Shown here piece by piece: positions 61,031-64,000 of a stretch of DNA of 64,000 bases (the stretch's first letter is position 1; each line of letters starts with the position of its first letter). The position numbers were made by a program, and so were the translations under genes. A model generated the notes under the pieces. It made no database searches. It was not told the origin of the DNA and was given only the letters and a program-made list of their open reading frames with translations. Source of the stretch: Comamonas sp. (GTDB taxonomy: Bacteria; Pseudomonadota; Gammaproteobacteria; Burkholderiales; Burkholderiaceae_C); contig JAJPEQ010000013.1 of NCBI GenBank assembly GCA_021166775.1, positions 806,001 through 870,000 of the forward strand, written 5' to 3'.

Positions 61031-62341
61031 ATGCTCTACACGCTCTACGAAACACAGCGCACCCTCATGGAGCCTGTCTCCTACATGGCGCAGGGACTGT
61101 CCAGGTTCTACAGCAACCCTCAGTGGCCGTTCAGCGAAACGCAGCTTGCGCACCGCATGGCCGCGGGCTACAACCTGATGTACCGGCTGGGCAAGGATTA
61201 CGAAAAGCCCGAATTCGGCATCCGCAAGGTGCCGGTGGATGGCGTGGACGTCGCCATCGACGAGCGCATCGAAATCGACAAACCCTTTTGCGAGCTGCGC
61301 CGCTTCAAGCGCTTCTCGGACGACCCGCCCACGCTTGAAAAGCTCAAGACGCAACCGGTCGTGCTGATCGTGGCGCCGCTGTCGGGCCATCACGCCACGC
61401 TGCTGCGCGAGACCGTGCGCATGATGCTCACCGGGCACAAGGTCTACATCACCGACTGGAAGAACGCCCGCGATGTGCCCATCTCCGACGGGGCCTTTCA
61501 CCTGGACGATTACATCAATTACGTGCAGGAATTCGTCCGCCACGTGCAAGGCATCTACGGCTATTGCCACGTCATGAGCGTCTGCCAGCCCACGGTCCCC
61601 GTGCTCGCCGCGATTTCGCTCATGGCCAGCCGGGGCGAACAGACACCACAGAGCATGATCATGATGGGCGGCCCGATCGACGCGCGGCGCTCGCCCACGA
61701 CGGTGAACAACCTGGCGCAGCAGCACAGCTTCGAATGGTTCGAAAACAACGTCATCTACCAGGTGCCCAACCGCTTCGCCGGCAGCGGGCGCGAGGTCTA
61801 TCCGGGCTTTCTGCAGCATGCCGGCTTCATGGCGATGAACCCGGACCGCCACGCCTCCAGCCACTACGACTACTTCCTCAACCTCATCAAGGGCGACGAC
61901 TCCAGCGCCGAGACGCACCGCAAGTTCTACGACGAATACAACGCGGTTCTGGACATGGATGCGGCCTATTACCTTGACACGATCAAGGTCGTGTTCCAAG
62001 ACTACAGCCTCGTCAACGGCACCTGGGACGTGGTTTCGGAAACCGGCCGGGCCGAGCGCGTGCGCCCGCAAGACATCACGGGCACGGCGCTGCTCACCAT
62101 CGAAGGCGAACTGGACGACATCTCCGGCTCGGGTCAGACCGAGGCGGCGCATGATCTGTGTACCGGCATCCCCAAGGAAAAGCGCAAGCATCTGACCGTG
62201 CAGGGCGCAGGCCACTATGGCATCTTCAGCGGCCGCCGCTGGCGCGAGAAGGTCTACCCCGTGGTGCGCGAGTTCATCGGCGCCAGCCAATCGGCGGCGC
62301 GCAACGCCCAACCGGTGCAGCGCAAACGCAGGTCAGCGTGA
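61031..62341 (+). CDS. phaZ: intracellular polyhydroxybutyrate depolymerase
   Basis: A 436-residue intracellular PHB depolymerase (PhaZ1 type), which degrades stored amorphous polyhydroxybutyrate on the granule surface. It has an alpha/beta-hydrolase fold in which the nucleophile is Cys, visible in [16 protein letters not shown] (near residue 183); the acid Asp is in [16 protein letters not shown] and the His in [17 protein letters not shown]. No signal peptide, as expected. It begins [20 protein letters not shown], like other PhaZ1 proteins. The RnfB-like gene overlaps its stop (GTGA). Confidence 0.95.
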   Translation: MLYTLYETQRTLMEPVSYMAQGLSRFYSNPQWPFSETQLAHRMAAGYNLMYRLGKDYEKPEFGIRKVPVDGVDVAIDERIEIDKPFCELRRFKRFSDDPPTLEKLKTQPVVLIVAPLSGHHATLLRETVRMMLTGHKVYITDWKNARDVPISDGAFHLDDYINYVQEFVRHVQGIYGYCHVMSVCQPTVPVLAAISLMASRGEQTPQSMIMMGGPIDARRSPTTVNNLAQQHSFEWFENNVIYQVPNRFAGSGREVYPGFLQHAGFMAMNPDRHASSHYDYFLNLIKGDDSSAETHRKFYDEYNAVLDMDAAYYLDTIKVVFQDYSLVNGTWDVVSETGRAERVRPQDITGTALLTIEGELDDISGSGQTEAAHDLCTGIPKEKRKHLTVQGAGHYGIFSGRRWREKVYPVVREFIGASQSAARNAQPVQRKRRSA

Positions 62342-63009
62342 GCGAGACGGATACCGCAGCCCTGGATGCGCTCGCCGAGCGCATCAACGCCGTGCTGCCG
62401 CAAACGCAGTGCACACGCTGCGGCTATCCCGATTGCGCGTCCTACGCACGGGCCATCGCCCGCGGCGAGGCAGCCATCAACCAGTGCCCCCCCGGCGGGG
62501 CCGAGGGCGTTGCGCGGATAGCGGCCATCACCGGCAGGCCGGCCCTGCCGCTCAACCCCGACCATGGCCGCGAGGGACCACGCGCCCTGGCCGTCATCGA
62601 CGAGGACTGGTGCATAGGTTGCACCTTGTGCGTCAAGGCATGCCCCACGGATGCGATCGTGGGCATCCACAAGCGCATGCACACCATCATCGACGAGCAT
62701 TGCACCGGGTGCGAACTGTGCGTGCAGGCATGCCCGGTGGACTGCATCAACATGGAAAACGTGACGGGCGAGCACACGGGCTGGCAGGCCTGGTCCCCAG
62801 CGCTGCAAGAGCAGGCACGCACGCGCTACGAACAGCGGCAGGCGCGGGAAAACGCCAGTAAAAGAAGAACTGAGCCACGCGTGCGACGCACCGTCACGCA
62901 ACAGCCCCCCGCCACGACACCCGAGGGACCGGAACACTCCTCGGCGCAGGCCAGGGATGCCACCATTGCAGCCATCCTGGCACGCGCCCGCGGGGAGCAG
63001 AAGGCCTGA
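62338..63009 (+). CDS. rnfB: RnfB-like electron transport ferredoxin protein
   Basis: A 223-residue cytosolic iron-sulfur protein. The N-terminal Fe-S/putative redox domain carries [20 protein letters not shown] (CxxCxxxxC plus NQCPPGG), followed by two 4Fe-4S ferredoxin motifs, [20 protein letters not shown] and [20 protein letters not shown]. This is the domain order of RnfB/RsxB, but the N-terminal membrane helix is missing and the usual rnfACDGE genes are absent. The Arg/Lys-rich C-terminal tail (about residues 155-223) is an extra. GTG 62338 overlaps the phaZ stop. Confidence 0.9.
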   Translation: MSETDTAALDALAERINAVLPQTQCTRCGYPDCASYARAIARGEAAINQCPPGGAEGVARIAAITGRPALPLNPDHGREGPRALAVIDEDWCIGCTLCVKACPTDAIVGIHKRMHTIIDEHCTGCELCVQACPVDCINMENVTGEHTGWQAWSPALQEQARTRYEQRQARENASKRRTEPRVRRTVTQQPPATTPEGPEHSSAQARDATIAAILARARGEQKA

Positions 63010-63033
63010 GCACCGCTCCGCGCGGGGCGGCGC

Positions 63034-64000
63034 TCACGTCGCGGCCAGCGTTTTGTAAACCCCGCAGCCCAGGTGGAGTCCCTCACCGGCCAGGCGGACG
63101 AACGACATCTTGGTCTGCACCTGGCCATTGGCCGGGTTGACATAATCGTACTCAACCCAACCGGGGCCACGTCGAGCTTGCTCCACGATGGACCGGGTCA
63201 GGCCGTCGCCATCCACACCCGGGACATCCTGCACCCGCGTGTTCACCCGAGCCGGATTGCCGCCAAACGCCAGGTAGGTGCCCGCCGCATCAATGACGAA
63301 AACATACATATCACGGTCGTGGTAGGGCTGGGTCCGGTCGGTGATGGTTCGCAAGAACACATCCCTGGAAACCGTCCCGAACAACTGGTAGGCACGCTCG
63401 ACCAGCGCGATCGCCTCCTCCGCCGTGCCCTGCTGCAGCCGGAATTTGCTCACGGCGTCCGTGAGCGTTGACGCGCGCGCCTGCAGGGCCTGCGCCTGCT
63501 GCAACGCCTCATCGACCATGTCGACATTGCTCTCGGTAATGGACTCGATCTGCCCCACTGCCTCGCCGATCTCGCTCAGGCCCAGGTGCTGCTCCTGCAC
63601 GGAATTGGAAATGCCGCCAAGCCGGTCGGCCACCGAGCGGATGCCACTGGCCATCGCCTCGATGCCTTCGCCCGCCGCGCGGATCTGCTCGGCGCTGGCC
63701 TGCACCTGCGTCACCGAGGCGCCGATGAGCCCCCGTATTTCGCGCGCCGCTTCCGCGGATCGCCCCGCGAGAGAACGGACCTCTCCGGCCACCACCGCGA
63801 AGCCCCGGCCCTGCTCGCCCGCGCGCGCCGCTTCCACGGCGGCGTTCAGCGCAAGAATATTCGTCTGAAACGCGATACCGTCGATCACACCGATGATCTC
63901 GTTCATGCGCCGGGCATCGTTCTGAATGGCCCGCACCGACTCCACCGCACGATCCATGGCCTGCACGCCCGCGTCGGCCGCCTGACGCACCTGGGCTGCC
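63034..64000 (-). CDS. methyl-accepting chemotaxis protein, C-terminal part, with C-terminal Cache domain
   Basis: The last ~320 residues of a chemoreceptor; the frame continues past the window edge. The signalling hairpin tip is visible as [20 protein letters not shown] then [20 protein letters not shown], with flanking coiled-coil adaptation helices. After the signalling domain (from about residue 190 of the visible part) comes a Cache-like sensor, with [40 protein letters not shown] and [12 protein letters not shown]. In most receptors the sensor is N-terminal and periplasmic; here it is C-terminal and so presumably cytoplasmic. Ligand unknown. Confidence 0.9.
   Translation of the reverse strand, partial: AAQVRQAADAGVQAMDRAVESVRAIQNDARRMNEIIGVIDGIAFQTNILALNAAVEAARAGEQGRGFAVVAGEVRSLAGRSAEAAREIRGLIGASVTQVQASAEQIRAAGEGIEAMASGIRSVADRLGGISNSVQEQHLGLSEIGEAVGQIESITESNVDMVDEALQQAQALQARASTLTDAVSKFRLQQGTAEEAIALVERAYQLFGTVSRDVFLRTITDRTQPYHDRDMYVFVIDAAGTYLAFGGNPARVNTRVQDVPGVDGDGLTRSIVEQARRGPGWVEYDYVNPANGQVQTKMSFVRLAGEGLHLGCGVYKTLAAT

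Overview
The window is visibly GC-rich and densely packed with genes. It looks like chromosomal DNA of a betaproteobacterium of the order Burkholderiales, most likely family Comamonadaceae (Acidovorax/Comamonas-like). The evidence is the gene families present (Trp-rich small protein, lldR-lldD-dld with a TRAP transporter, intracellular PHB depolymerase, single RnfB-type protein) and at least four copies of a short repeat containing ATAGCTGCTnGCGCTT, which I associate with that family. This placement is an inference; no rRNA is present.

Layout. 0-4 kb: 3' end of ilvD, a Trp-rich small membrane protein, a cytochrome c, a cyclopropane-fatty-acid synthase family gene and an AhpD-like gene. 4-8.6 kb: a minus-strand livK-H-M-G-F ABC importer. 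8.8-11 kb: eptA-like phosphoethanolamine transferase with a flavodoxin-like gene. 11-15 kb: a PEP-mutase/isocitrate-lyase-fold gene, then pta, an SDR and ackA. 15-17 kb: dadA divergent from an Lrp regulator, with two dyads between them. 17-20.6 kb: a ferric-iron ABC importer behind a Fur-like box. 20.6-22.3 kb: MFS exporter with its MarR regulator. 22.4-27.6 kb: lipoprotein, csaA, transglutaminase-like, tlpA and alaS. 27.7-30.5 kb: HxlR-type regulator and methyltransferase facing two matching 15-bp dyads, a siderophore-interacting protein and tRNA-Gly(CCC).

30.5-39.6 kb is the most unusual block. A divergent ArsR regulator faces a tightly spaced run of membrane-fusion protein, RND pump, outer-membrane factor, type I sulfide:quinone oxidoreductase, a second FAD oxidoreductase and two DUF2892 membrane proteins. 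I read it as a possible sulfide (or thiol/metal) response unit that couples an efflux pump to sulfide oxidation. 39.7-42 kb: a Sel1/HTH protein, a pilA-type pilin with a sigma-54 promoter and terminator, then a decayed IS481-family transposase joined to the 3' end of a pilin accessory gene.

42-52 kb: a TPP enzyme, then a methylmalonyl-CoA operon (mutB-meaB-pccB-pccA-DUF167-VOC) with a divergent GntR regulator. 52-60.5 kb: dusA, then a six-gene minus-strand lactate unit (dctP-Q-M, lldR, lldD, dld) whose leader carries two LldR-type operators 114 bp apart. 61-64 kb: phaZ behind a PhaR-like dyad, an overlapping RnfB-like ferredoxin gene, and the C-terminal part of a chemotaxis receptor with its Cache domain after the signalling domain.

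Together the genes describe a respiratory heterotroph living on organic acids (lactate, propionate/odd-chain units, acetate, stored PHB) and amino acids, with iron uptake, sulfide handling and type IV pili. I found no CRISPR array, complete insertion sequence, prophage or origin.
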